Source of the DNA: Virgisporangium aurantiacum
GTDB lineage: Bacteria; Actinomycetota; Actinomycetes; Mycobacteriales; Micromonosporaceae
Direction: 5' to 3'
DNA length: 64,000 nt
Assembly: GCF_016863635.1 (NCBI RefSeq)
Contig: NZ_BOPG01000048.1
Coordinates: 124,001 to 188,000, forward strand
The notes beneath the pieces were generated by a model, which saw nothing but the letters and a program-made list of their open reading frames with translations, was not told where the DNA came from and did not search any database. Below, piece after piece: positions 7,636 to 16,380 of the stretch (positions within the stretch are counted from its first letter, which is position 1; each line of letters begins with the position of its first letter). A program made the position numbers and the translations under genes.

Positions 7636-9552
7636 ATGGCACGTGCGGTCGGCATCGACCTAGGTACCACCAACTCGGTGGTGGCCGTCCTGGAAGGTGG
7701 CGAGCCCACCGTCATCGCCAACGCCGAAGGGTCGCGGACGACGCCGTCCATCGTCGCGTTCGCTCGCAACGGCGAGGTGCTGGTCGGCGAGGTCGCCAAG
7801 CGCCAAGCGGTCACCAACCCGGACCGGACCATCAGGTCGGTCAAGCGCGAGATGGGCACGAAGTGGTCCATCGACATCGACAGCAAGAAGTACACCCCGC
7901 AGGAGATCTCCGCGCGGGTCCTCATGAAGCTCAAGCGCGACGCCGAGGCCTACCTCGGTGAGACGATCAGCGACGCGGTGATCACCGTCCCCGCGTACTT
8001 CAACGACGCCCAGCGGCAGGCCACCAAGGAGGCCGGCGAGATCGCGGGCTTCACGGTCTCGCGCATCGTCAACGAGCCGACGGCGGCGGCACTCGCCTAC
8101 GGGCTCGACAAGGGCTCCAAGGAGGAGACCGTTCTGGTCTTCGACCTCGGTGGCGGCACCTTCGACGTCTCGCTGCTCGAACTGGGCGAGGGCGTCATCG
8201 AGGTGAAGAGCACCAGCGGCGACAACCACCTCGGTGGTGACGACTGGGACCAGCGGATCATCGACCACCTGGTCAAGACGTTCCGCGGCCAGCACGGCAT
8301 CGACCTGTCGCAGGACAAGATGGCCCTCCAGCGGCTCCGTGAAGCGGCCGAGAAGGCCAAGATCGAGCTGTCGGCGGCCACCACCACCACGGTGAACCTG
8401 CCGTACATCACGGCGAGCCAGTCCGGCCCGCTGCACCTCGACGTCAACCTGTCGCGCTCGGAGTTCCAGCGCATGACGCAGGACCTGCTCGACCGGTGCA
8501 AGAACCCGTTCCACCAGGCGATCAAGGACGCCGGGGTGAGCGTCTCCGCCATCGACCACGTGATCCTGGTCGGCGGGTCCACCCGGATGCCCGCGGTGAG
8601 CGACCTGGTCAAGGAGCTCACCGGCAAGGAGCCGAACAAGGGCGTGAACCCGGACGAGGTCGTCGCGCTCGGCGCGACCCTGCAGGCCGGTGTGCTCAAG
8701 GGTGAGGTCAAGGACGTCCTGCTGCTCGACGTCACGCCGCTGTCGCTCGGTATCGAGACCAAGGGCGGCATCATGCACAAGCTGGTCGAGCGCAACACCA
8801 CGATCCCGACCAAGCGCTCCGAGGTCTACACGACGGCCGACGACAACCAGCCGTCCGTGCTGATCCAGGTGTACCAGGGCGAGCGCGAGATGGCCGCGTA
8901 CAACAAGAAGCTCGGAACGTTCGAGCTCACCGGCATCGCGCCGGCGCCGCGCGGCGTCCCGCAGATCGAGGTCACGTTCGACATCGACGCCAACGGCATC
9001 GTGCACGTGGGTGCGAAGGACCTCGGCACCGGCAAGGAGCAGTCGATGACGATCACCGGCGGCTCGTCGCTGCCGAAGGACGACATCGAGCGCATGATGC
9101 GCGACGCGCAGGACCACGCCGACGACGACAAGCGCCGCCGCGAGGAGGCGGAGACCCGCAACGTCGCCGAGGCCCTGCAGTGGCAGACCGAGAAGTTCCT
9201 GGCCGAGAACGGCGACAAGATCCCCGAAGACAGCAAGACGGAGATCAACGAGGCGCTCGGCGATCTGCGGGCGGCCCTCGGCGGCCAGGACACTGACAAG
9301 ATCAAGGCGGCGCACGAGAAGCTGTCGGAGGCCTCGCAGAAGGCCGGCACCGCGATCTACCAGCAGGCCCAGGCGGCGCAGCAGGCCGCGGCCGGTGGTG
9401 GCGGCGCCACGGGCGACACCCCGTTCGGTGACGCCGGTTTCGGTGGCACGCCCGGCGCGGGTGAGAGCACCGGCGGCCCGTCGTTCACGAAGTCGGATGC
9501 CGCCGACGACGTGGTCGACGCCGAGATCATCGACGAGGACGACAAGAAGTGA
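7636..9552 (+). CDS. dnaK: DnaK, Hsp70 chaperone
   Basis: A 638-residue Hsp70 that binds exposed hydrophobic segments of client proteins in an ATP cycle driven by DnaJ and GrpE. The ATPase domain begins MARAVGIDLGTTNS and includes the signature motifs VFDLGGGTFDVS and ILVGGSTRMPAV; the substrate-binding domain follows (LLLDVTPLSLGIET) and the tail ends in acidic EIIDEDDKK. The frame is open back to 7501, but the ATG at 7636 is the only start giving a normal Hsp70 N-terminus. grpE overlaps its stop codon. The HAIR operator upstream predicts repression by HspR until heat stress. Confidence 0.98.
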   Translation: MARAVGIDLGTTNSVVAVLEGGEPTVIANAEGSRTTPSIVAFARNGEVLVGEVAKRQAVTNPDRTIRSVKREMGTKWSIDIDSKKYTPQEISARVLMKLKRDAEAYLGETISDAVITVPAYFNDAQRQATKEAGEIAGFTVSRIVNEPTAAALAYGLDKGSKEETVLVFDLGGGTFDVSLLELGEGVIEVKSTSGDNHLGGDDWDQRIIDHLVKTFRGQHGIDLSQDKMALQRLREAAEKAKIELSAATTTTVNLPYITASQSGPLHLDVNLSRSEFQRMTQDLLDRCKNPFHQAIKDAGVSVSAIDHVILVGGSTRMPAVSDLVKELTGKEPNKGVNPDEVVALGATLQAGVLKGEVKDVLLLDVTPLSLGIETKGGIMHKLVERNTTIPTKRSEVYTTADDNQPSVLIQVYQGEREMAAYNKKLGTFELTGIAPAPRGVPQIEVTFDIDANGIVHVGAKDLGTGKEQSMTITGGSSLPKDDIERMMRDAQDHADDDKRRREEAETRNVAEALQWQTEKFLAENGDKIPEDSKTEINEALGDLRAALGGQDTDKIKAAHEKLSEASQKAGTAIYQQAQAAQQAAAGGGGATGDTPFGDAGFGGTPGAGESTGGPSFTKSDAADDVVDAEIIDEDDKK

Positions 9553-10268
9553 CCCACAGCCGACGTTCTTCGGAAGCACCGCCGACCGAGGCCGCCGGCG
9601 ATCCGGAGGCCACTGTCGACCCGGCCGCCGACGAAAGGCCTGAGCCGTCGGAGTCGGCGGCTGCCGGTGACGACGCCGGAAAGCACGCCCGGCCCGGGGC
9701 GGGCAAGCACGCCGCCCCGGACGGGCCGGGCAGCCCGGAGAAGCCGCACGGCGACAAGCTCGCCGAGGCGGTCAAAGGCAGCGGGGCCGCCGACGACAAC
9801 GAGGTCGCCGGCGGCAACGCCCAGGCTTCGGCCGCGGCCGAGATCGGTGCGCTGCGTACCGAGATCGACGAGCGGATCCGTGACCTGCAGCGGATCACGG
9901 CCGAGTACGCCAACTACCGCAAGCGGGTCGCCCGCGACAACGCCAATGCCCGCAACGACGGGATCGCGGAGGTACTCGGAGTGCTGCTCCCGGTCCTCGA
10001 TGATCTTGATCGGGCCCGGGAGCACGGTGACCTGACCGGGCCGTTCGGTGCGGTCGCCGACCAGTTGACGGCGGGGTTGAGCAAGTTCGGTCTGACCCCG
10101 TTCGGATCGAAGGGTGACGCGTTCGACCCGACCCGGCACGAGGCGGTCGCGCACCGCACGTCGGCCGAGGTCACCGAGCCGTCGTGCGTGTCCGTGATGC
10201 GGCGCGGTTACCTGCTGGGTGAGCGGCTGTTGCGGCCGGCGATGGTCGAAGTTGCCGACCCCGAATAA
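9549..10268 (+). CDS. grpE: GrpE, nucleotide exchange factor for DnaK
   Basis: A 239-residue GrpE that releases ADP from DnaK. The first ~95 residues are charged and low in complexity (Glu/Asp/Ala/Gly), as is common in actinobacterial GrpE, followed by the long helix (IDERIRDLQRITAEYANYRKRV) and the beta domain ending FDPTRHEAV...LLGERLLRPAMVEVA. The GTG start overlaps the dnaK stop by 4 bases (GTGA), indicating coupled translation. The stop is followed after 24 bases by dnaJ with a strong ribosome-binding site. Confidence 0.95.
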   Translation: MTHSRRSSEAPPTEAAGDPEATVDPAADERPEPSESAAAGDDAGKHARPGAGKHAAPDGPGSPEKPHGDKLAEAVKGSGAADDNEVAGGNAQASAAAEIGALRTEIDERIRDLQRITAEYANYRKRVARDNANARNDGIAEVLGVLLPVLDDLDRAREHGDLTGPFGAVADQLTAGLSKFGLTPFGSKGDAFDPTRHEAVAHRTSAEVTEPSCVSVMRRGYLLGERLLRPAMVEVADPE

Positions 10269-10292
10269 AAAGGCTGAAGGAGGTGCGATCGG

Positions 10293-11495
10293 GTGAGTTC
10301 CAAGGACTGGCTGGAAAAGGACTACTACAAGGTGCTCGGGGTCACCCGGTCCGCCTCCGCCGACGACATCAAGAAGGCCTACCGCAAGCTCGCGCGTGAG
10401 CTGCACCCCGACCGGAACCCGGGCGACAAGGCCGCCGAGACGAAGTTCAAGGACGTCTCGGAAGCGAACGCGGTGCTCTCCGATCCGGCGAAGCGCAAGG
10501 AGTACGACGACACGCGCTCGCTGTTCGGCGGCGGCGCGATGCGGCGCAACGCCCGGTCCGGCGGCGGCACCAGCAGCGTGCCGTTCGACCTCGGTGACCT
10601 GTTCGGGAACCAGGGAACCGGCACCGCCGGCGCCGGTTCCGGCGATCGGGGCCGGTTCGGCGGCGGCTTCGGTGACCTGTTCGGTTCGCTCTTCCAGGGC
10701 AACAGCGCCGCCCGGCGCGGCGGCCCGGCCCGCGGCCGCGACGTCGAGGCCGAGTTGGCGCTCGGGTTCGAGGAGGCGGTCCAGGGGGCGACCCTGCCGT
10801 TGACGCTGCGGGCGCCCGGCCCGTGCGAGAACTGCCACGGCAGCGGTGCCAAGCCGGGCACCGAGCCGCGCACCTGCCCGAAGTGCAACGGGGTGGGCCT
10901 GGTCTCCACGAACCAGGGCGCGTTCCAGTTCTCCGAGCCGTGCCGGGAGTGCCAGGGCGTCGGCACCGTCGTCGACGAGAAGTGCGGCGACTGCCGGGGA
11001 ACCGGCGTCGTCACCAAGCCCCGCACGCTCACCGTGCGGATCCCGCCGGGCGTCGACGACGGCCAGCGCATCCGCCTCAGCGGTCGGGGCGAACCGGGCG
11101 AACGGGGTGGCATCGCGGGCGACCTGTACGTGCTGGTGCGCGTCAAGCCGCACGCGTTGTTCACGCGGTCCGGGCAGAACCTCGGCATCACCGTGCCGGT
11201 CACCGTCGCCGAGGCGACGCTCGGTGTCGACCTCGTGGTACCCACGCTCGACGGTCAGGTGACCGTGCGGGTGCCTCCGGGTACCCCGAGTGGCCGGGTG
11301 CTCCGGGTTCGCGGCCGTGGCGTTCCCCGGAAGAGCTCGACGCCGGGCGACCTGCTGGTCACCATCGATGTACAGGTTCCCAAGGAGCTGTCCCCCGAGG
11401 CGCGCAAGGCGATGGAGGAGTTCGCCACCCACACCGCTCCGGCGGCCCGGGAGCGGATCGAGGCGGAGTTGTCGAAGGGACGGAGGACGTCGTGA
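10293..11495 (+). CDS. dnaJ: DnaJ, Hsp40 co-chaperone
   Basis: A 400-residue type I Hsp40 that delivers clients to DnaK and stimulates its ATPase. The J domain occupies residues 1-75 with HPD at 38-40; a Gly/Phe/Arg-rich linker follows; the zinc domain has four CxxCxGxG repeats (CENCHGSG, CPKCNGVG, CRECQGVG, CGDCRGTG); the C-terminal client-binding domains complete it. The GTG start is preceded by GAAGGAGGTG at a good distance. It is the DnaJ1-type copy linked with grpE and hspR in actinobacteria. Its stop overlaps the hspR start. Confidence 0.97.
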   Translation: MSSKDWLEKDYYKVLGVTRSASADDIKKAYRKLARELHPDRNPGDKAAETKFKDVSEANAVLSDPAKRKEYDDTRSLFGGGAMRRNARSGGGTSSVPFDLGDLFGNQGTGTAGAGSGDRGRFGGGFGDLFGSLFQGNSAARRGGPARGRDVEAELALGFEEAVQGATLPLTLRAPGPCENCHGSGAKPGTEPRTCPKCNGVGLVSTNQGAFQFSEPCRECQGVGTVVDEKCGDCRGTGVVTKPRTLTVRIPPGVDDGQRIRLSGRGEPGERGGIAGDLYVLVRVKPHALFTRSGQNLGITVPVTVAEATLGVDLVVPTLDGQVTVRVPPGTPSGRVLRVRGRGVPRKSSTPGDLLVTIDVQVPKELSPEARKAMEEFATHTAPAARERIEAELSKGRRTS

Positions 11496-11893
11496 CGCCG
11501 CAGTTCGAACCCGAGGCGAAGGTCCTCATCATCTCGGTGGCGGCCCGGATGGCCGGCATGCACCCGCAGACGCTGCGGCAGTACGACCGGCTCGGCCTCG
11601 TCCAGCCGCAGCGCACCGCGGGTGGCGGGCGCCGTTACAGCGCCCGCGACGTCGCTCTGCTGCGCGAGGTGCAGCGGCTCTCCCAGGAGGAGGGCGTCAA
11701 CCTCGCCGGCATCAAGCGGGTCATCGAGCTGGAGCAGTGGGCCGAGCAACTGCAGCAGCGGGTCGCCCAGTTGGAGCAGGCCCTCGAAGACGCCCACCGG
11801 ATGCTGGCGGAGGCCGGTTCGGCCGGCTTCCCGAGCCGCGACCTGGTGCGGCGCAACGCCCAGCGCTCGGTCGTGATCTGGCGCTCTACGTGA
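11492..11893 (+). CDS. hspR: HspR, MerR-family heat-shock repressor
   Basis: A 133-residue repressor of chaperone genes. The MerR-type winged helix is clear (VAARMAGMHPQTLRQYDRLGLVQPQR, given in part as AARMAGMHPQTLRQYDRLG), followed by a coiled coil rich in Glu and Gln (LEQWAEQLQQRVAQLEQALE). In Streptomyces and mycobacteria HspR needs DnaK as co-repressor, so the operon senses free DnaK. GTG at 11492 overlaps the dnaJ stop by 4 bases. Matching operators occur before dnaK and clpB in this window. The last 8 bases overlap the convergent gene that ends at 11886. Confidence 0.95.
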   Translation: MTPQFEPEAKVLIISVAARMAGMHPQTLRQYDRLGLVQPQRTAGGGRRYSARDVALLREVQRLSQEEGVNLAGIKRVIELEQWAEQLQQRVAQLEQALEDAHRMLAEAGSAGFPSRDLVRRNAQRSVVIWRST

Positions 11894-12320
11894 TGCGGCG
11901 GGGGTTGCGCACCAGGCCGCCCTCGTTCCAGTCGTAGTAGTCGAACAGGTCGGGACGCCGTTGCAGCACCCGTACGTTGTGCGCCCAGCCGGCGAGTGGG
12001 GCGTCGCCCCGCTCCTCGGCCTGTTCGACGTACTTGCGCACCTTCGACTTCTTGTGCGCGCGGAAGCCGGTGCGGATCGCGTCGGCGGCGAAGATGTACA
12101 GGCAGTGCAGCGCGAACCGGCGGGCCGGGCAGGAGACGTCGGAGGCCAGCGCGAACAGCGTCTCGGTGAGCTTGTCGTTGGACGCGACCAGGATGTCCCA
12201 TTCCCGGGGCATCGTGTCGAGTCGCACCGAGTCGGGGTGGTACGCCCAGGCTCTCAACTCGGCCGGCTGCGGGTCGACGGGATTCGCGAAACCCCGGAAC
12301 GCTTGCTGCTGCGTACTCAC
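11886..12320 (-). CDS. Conserved actinobacterial protein of unknown function
   Basis: A 144-residue soluble, mixed-charge protein with no signal peptide or membrane segment. It has an aromatic C-terminus (DLFDYYDWNEGGLVRNPRR) and a Cys pair (DVSCPARRFALHC). I do not recognise a named family with confidence; its position next to hspR and its length suggest a conserved actinobacterial gene rather than a spurious frame. It converges with hspR and overlaps its last 8 bases. The ATG at 12320 lies in a 150-base divergent promoter region shared with the next gene. Confidence 0.7.
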   Translation of the reverse strand: MSTQQQAFRGFANPVDPQPAELRAWAYHPDSVRLDTMPREWDILVASNDKLTETLFALASDVSCPARRFALHCLYIFAADAIRTGFRAHKKSKVRKYVEQAEERGDAPLAGWAHNVRVLQRRPDLFDYYDWNEGGLVRNPRRIT

Positions 12321-12470
12321 CGGTACTCCTCGGCGCAGGTTTGCCCTAATCTGCCTGATCTACGCGGTATTCGGGCCTGGCCAACCGTAGCCCGAACCGC
12401 CGCGTCGGCGGAAGGCCCAGGCCCGGGGTCCGCGCGAGCGACGCGGGCGCATTCAGCAAAGTCCCGCACA

Positions 12471-13604
12471 ATGGGAACCGTGCCGGCTCGTCCTGGTCTG
12501 CGCCGACCGGCGGCCGTCCTGGCCGCCGTCGTGGTGCTGGCCGTCGGGGGCGCGGGGTCGTGCGATCCCGAGGAAAAGCCCACGGTGGACGCCAGCCGGC
12601 GCGCTCCGTCGGCGCCGACGGGCCCGGTGCTGCGGGCGTCGTTCGAGCGGCACAGTGAACTGGCGGTCGCCGAAGGGCTGCGTCCGCAGGTCATGGAGTT
12701 CGCGACCGCGTACACCGGTTACGTGTTGTTCACCGGTTGCGCCCAGGTGTGCGGCGGCGCCCTCTTCGTCACGTTCGACGGCGGCCAGAGTTGGCTGGAG
12801 CGGACCCTGCCGTTCGAGCGGGCGGACTCGGTGAACTTCTGGCTCGTCGACGCGGGAACGATCATCGTCTCGGCGCGACCGGGGGGCTGGTTCCGGTCGA
12901 CCGACAGCGGGCGCACGTTCGTCCGCGGTGGAGCCGGTGACGAGCCGGGGCCGGCCGATTACGCCCGCGGCCCGAGCGTCGGCTGCGTCGAGCGGAAGCA
13001 GGAGTGCCCGCGCGTCCTGCTGCTGGACGGTGTGCCGGCGCCGGTCCAGCCGCCGCTGCCCGGTGAGCTGCGCGGCGTCTCGCGTGGGTCCGACGGCAGG
13101 CTCTTCGCCGCGTCCGCCGCGGGAGCGGTGGTCACGACCGCCACCAGCGCCGACGGCGGACACACCTGGACGCCGCTCGGCGGCCCGGTCACCGTGCCGG
13201 CTCCTGGGCCGCCCGCCAACGCGACGTCGCTGTCCGTTTCGCTGTCGGTGTCCCCGGATGGCAAGGATGTCTGGCTGCTCGCCAACACCGCCGAGTCGCT
13301 CACCGTCTACCTGTGGGAGCCGGCCGGGTGGCGGGAGGTGAAGCGCGGCATCGCCGTCAACGCGCGTCAACTCGGCGAGGTCGCGGTGGGCCAGCGGGTG
13401 CTGGCGGTGGCGAGCACCCGGTTCAGCTACCTGTACGCCGACGGGGAGTTCCGCAACGCCGACCGGCCGTCGAACGCGCTCTCCGTGCGTCTGCTCGGCG
13501 ACGGGACGCTGATGACGTCGACGGCGCCGTCGGATGTCTGGTTGGGAACGGGAGACGCGGCGGCGCGCCTCTGGAGCCGGATCACGGTCGACCCGCAGTG
13601 GTAA
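12471..13604 (+). CDS. Predicted exported beta-propeller (Asp-box/BNR) protein, possible lipoprotein
   Basis: A 377-residue protein starting with a signal sequence (hydrophobic stretch LAAVVVLAVGGAG) followed by Cys in AGSC, a plausible though imperfect lipobox. The mature part contains repeated Asp-box-like motifs, TFDGGQSWLE, STDSGRTFVR and SADGGHTWTP, spaced as blades of a BNR/sialidase-type propeller. No catalytic residues of sialidases can be assigned, so an enzymatic role is not supported; such proteins are often surface-exposed binding scaffolds. The start is ATG at 12471, with GTG at 12480 as an alternative. It sits just upstream of clpB, whose HAIR box begins one base after this stop. 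Confidence 0.72.
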   Translation: MGTVPARPGLRRPAAVLAAVVVLAVGGAGSCDPEEKPTVDASRRAPSAPTGPVLRASFERHSELAVAEGLRPQVMEFATAYTGYVLFTGCAQVCGGALFVTFDGGQSWLERTLPFERADSVNFWLVDAGTIIVSARPGGWFRSTDSGRTFVRGGAGDEPGPADYARGPSVGCVERKQECPRVLLLDGVPAPVQPPLPGELRGVSRGSDGRLFAASAAGAVVTTATSADGGHTWTPLGGPVTVPAPGPPANATSLSVSLSVSPDGKDVWLLANTAESLTVYLWEPAGWREVKRGIAVNARQLGEVAVGQRVLAVASTRFSYLYADGEFRNADRPSNALSVRLLGDGTLMTSTAPSDVWLGTGDAAARLWSRITVDPQW

Positions 13605-13605
13605 A

Positions 13606-13626
13606 GTTGAGCGAGGTACGCTCAAC
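13606..13626 (+). promoter_or_regulatory. Perfect HAIR-type inverted repeat upstream of clpB
   Basis: GTTGAGC (13606-13612), 7 bases, GCTCAAC (13620-13626): a perfect 7-7-7 inverted repeat matching the HspR operator architecture, 30 bases before the clpB ATG. The right half is identical to the right half-site of the dnaK operator. ClpB is an HspR target in mycobacteria and Streptomyces, so repression by the window's own HspR is expected. Confidence 0.85.
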
Positions 13627-13655
13627 CATTCACTCGAAATTCTTCCGGGGAGCCC

Positions 13656-16247
13656 ATGAACGCCGAACGTCTCACCACCAAGAGCCGCGAGGTGATCTCC
13701 GCGGCTGTCGCCACGGCAACCCAGCGGGGTCACGCCACGGTCGAGGCCTGGCACCTGCTTCTGGCGCTGCTCGACACCGGCGGATCCACCGCGTCGGCGT
13801 TGCTGCGGGCCGCCGGTGCCAACGCCGCCGACGTGCGGCGGGCCGCGGTCAAGGCGATCGACCGGTTGCCCACGGTCAAGGGTTCCAGCGTCACGGAGCC
13901 CACCCTCGCCCGCGAGTTCGCCAACGCGATCGGTGCCGCCGAGCAGATCGCGCGGCCGATGGGCGACGAGTACACGTCCACCGAGCACCTGCTGGCCGGC
14001 CTCGCCCGCGTCGGCGGCCCGGTGGCCGAAACGCTGAAGCAGGCCGGTGCCACCGAGGAGGCGCTGGTTGCCGCGTTCCCGCTGGTGCGGGGCGGCGAGC
14101 GGCGGGTCACCAACCAGGATCCCGAGGCCACCTACCAGGCGCTGGAGAAGTACGGCCTCGATCTCACCGCGCGGGCCCGCGACGGCAAGGTCGACCCGGT
14201 GATCGGTCGTGACTCCGAGATCCGCCGCGTCATCCAGGTGCTGAGCCGCCGTACGAAGAACAACCCGGTACTGATCGGCGAGCCCGGCGTCGGCAAGACC
14301 GCGATCGTCGAAGGGCTGGCCCAGCGCATCGTGGCCGGCGACGTGCCGGAGTCGCTGCGCGACAAGCGTCTCGTGAGCCTCGATCTCAGCGCGATGGTCG
14401 CCGGTGCCCAGTACCGCGGGCAGTTCGAGGAGCGCCTGAAGTCCGTCCTGGAGGAGATCAAGAACTCCGACGGCCACGTCATCACGTTCATCGACGAACT
14501 GCACACGGTGGTCGGCGCAGGCAAGGGCGAGGGCTCGATGGACGCCGGCAACATGCTCAAGCCGATGCTCGCCCGGGGCGAGTTGCGCATGGTGGGCGCC
14601 ACCACGCTCGACGAGTACCGCGAGCACATCGAGAAGGACCCCGCGCTGGAGCGCCGGTTCCAGCCGGTCTTCGTGGGCGAGCCGAGCGTCGAGGACACCA
14701 TCGGCATCCTGCGCGGGCTGAAGGAGCGCTACGAGGTGCACCACGGCGTCCGCATCACCGACGCGGCGCTGGTGGCGGCGGCCGCGCTGTCCGACCGGTA
14801 CATCTCCGACCGGTTCCTCCCCGACAAGGCGATCGACCTGGTCGACGAGGCGGCCTCGCGGCTGCGCATGGAGATCGACTCGCGCCCCACCGAGGTCGAC
14901 GAGATCGAGCGCGTCGTGCGTCGGCTCGAGATCGAGGAGATGGCGCTCACCAAGGAGCCCGACGAGGCGTCGGCGCACCGGTTGGAGCGTCTGCGCGGCG
15001 AACTGGCCGAGCGGCGCGAGCAGTTGGCGGCGCTCACCGAGCGGTGGCGCACCGAGAAGGAGCACATCGCGAAGATCTCCTCCGCCAAGGAGGGGTTGGA
15101 AAAGCTGCGCGGCGAGGCCGAGCGGGCCGAGCGCGATCTCGACCTGGCGCGGGTGTCGGAGCTGCAGTACGGCCAGATTCCCCAACTGGAGCGGGAGGTC
15201 GCCGCGGCACAGGAGGAACTGGCCGCCCTGCAGGCCGGCGGCGCCATGTTGAAGGAAGAGGTCAGCGCCGACGACGTCGCCGCGGTGGTGGCGGCGTGGA
15301 CCGGCATTCCGGCCGGCCGGCTGCTGGAGGGCGAAACCGCCAAGTTGCTGCGGATGGAGTCGTCGCTCCAGGCGCGCGTCATCGGTCAGACGCAGGCGGT
15401 GTCGGCGGTGTCCGACGCCGTGCGCCGGGCCCGGGCCGGTATCTCCGACCCCGACCGGCCGACCGGCAGCTTCCTGTTCCTCGGGCCCACGGGTGTCGGC
15501 AAGACCGAGTTGGCCAAGGCGCTCGCCGAGTTCCTCTTCGACGACGAGCGCGCGATGGTGCGCATCGACATGAGCGAGTACGGCGAGAAGCACTCGGTGG
15601 CGCGGCTGCTCGGCGCGCCGCCCGGGTACGTCGGGTACGAGGAGGGCGGGCAGCTCACCGAGGCAGTGCGCCGGCGTCCGTACTCGGTGGTGCTGCTCGA
15701 CGAGGTGGAGAAGGCCCACCCCGACGTGTTCGACGTGCTCCTGCAGGTGCTCGACGACGGACGGCTCACCGACGGGCAGGGCCGCACGGTCGACTTCCGG
15801 AACGCGATTCTGGTTCTCACGTCGAACCTGGGTTCGGCGGTCATCGCCGACCCCACGCTCACCGGGGAACAGGTGCGCGACGCGGTGCTGTCGACGGTCC
15901 GCTCGCATTTCAAGCCCGAGTTCCTGAACCGTCTCGACGACATCGTGGTGTTCGAGGGCCTGACCTCCGACGGCCTCCGCGCGATCGTCGACATCCAGCT
16001 TGCTCGATTGGGCAAGCGCTTGGCCGACCGGCGCCTGACGCTCGACGTCGGCGACGCCGCCCGCGACTGGCTGGCCAGTCACGGATACGACCCGGTGTAC
16101 GGGGCCCGCCCGCTGCGCCGCCTCGTGCAGACGGCGATCGGTGACCAGTTGGCGAAGGCGCTGCTGGCGGGCGTCGTGCGGGACGGTGACCGGGTGGTCG
16201 TCGACCTGGCCGAGGACAAGAAGGGCCTCGTGACGCATCCCCGGTAA
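13656..16247 (+). CDS. clpB: ClpB, ATP-dependent protein disaggregase
   Basis: An 863-residue Hsp104/ClpB hexameric disaggregase that works with DnaK. Domains in order: N-terminal Clp repeat domain (1-150), first AAA+ module with GEPGVGKT and ITFIDELHT, the coiled-coil middle domain (about residues 410-530, KEPDEASAHRLERLRGE region) that marks ClpB rather than ClpC/A, second AAA+ module with GPTGVGKT and VLLDEVEKAH, and the C-terminal D2-small domain. The ATG is preceded by CCGGGGAG. An HspR box lies directly upstream and a hairpin terminator follows, so it is a single-gene unit. Confidence 0.98.
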   Translation: MNAERLTTKSREVISAAVATATQRGHATVEAWHLLLALLDTGGSTASALLRAAGANAADVRRAAVKAIDRLPTVKGSSVTEPTLAREFANAIGAAEQIARPMGDEYTSTEHLLAGLARVGGPVAETLKQAGATEEALVAAFPLVRGGERRVTNQDPEATYQALEKYGLDLTARARDGKVDPVIGRDSEIRRVIQVLSRRTKNNPVLIGEPGVGKTAIVEGLAQRIVAGDVPESLRDKRLVSLDLSAMVAGAQYRGQFEERLKSVLEEIKNSDGHVITFIDELHTVVGAGKGEGSMDAGNMLKPMLARGELRMVGATTLDEYREHIEKDPALERRFQPVFVGEPSVEDTIGILRGLKERYEVHHGVRITDAALVAAAALSDRYISDRFLPDKAIDLVDEAASRLRMEIDSRPTEVDEIERVVRRLEIEEMALTKEPDEASAHRLERLRGELAERREQLAALTERWRTEKEHIAKISSAKEGLEKLRGEAERAERDLDLARVSELQYGQIPQLEREVAAAQEELAALQAGGAMLKEEVSADDVAAVVAAWTGIPAGRLLEGETAKLLRMESSLQARVIGQTQAVSAVSDAVRRARAGISDPDRPTGSFLFLGPTGVGKTELAKALAEFLFDDERAMVRIDMSEYGEKHSVARLLGAPPGYVGYEEGGQLTEAVRRRPYSVVLLDEVEKAHPDVFDVLLQVLDDGRLTDGQGRTVDFRNAILVLTSNLGSAVIADPTLTGEQVRDAVLSTVRSHFKPEFLNRLDDIVVFEGLTSDGLRAIVDIQLARLGKRLADRRLTLDVGDAARDWLASHGYDPVYGARPLRRLVQTAIGDQLAKALLAGVVRDGDRVVVDLAEDKKGLVTHPR

Positions 16248-16273
16248 TCGTCGGCCCGCTGGTCCTGGGACTG

Positions 16274-16303
16274 CCTGTCCTCCCACCTGGTGGTGAGGAC
16301 AGG
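16274..16303 (+). terminator. Hairpin terminator after clpB
   Basis: CCTGTCCTC (16274-16282) pairs perfectly with GAGGACAGG (16295-16303), and the 12-base interior can pair further (CCACC/GGTGG). It lies 27 bases after the clpB stop and is followed by a pyrimidine-rich stretch (tccttctc) rather than a true U run, as is usual in high-GC actinobacteria. Confidence 0.7.
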
Positions 16304-16380
16304 GTCCTTCTCAGGGCGGTCGCGCGTTGGGGCGGACGTCGATAGCGTGTGCTGGCATATTCACGAGGAGGAGATTCCGA

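Noticed and set aside
12453..16286. A 1277-codon minus-strand open frame opposite clpB and the Asp-box gene
   Set aside because: It is antisense to clearly identified genes and its Arg/His/Gly-rich composition is the usual shadow of high-GC coding DNA; no motif is recognisable.
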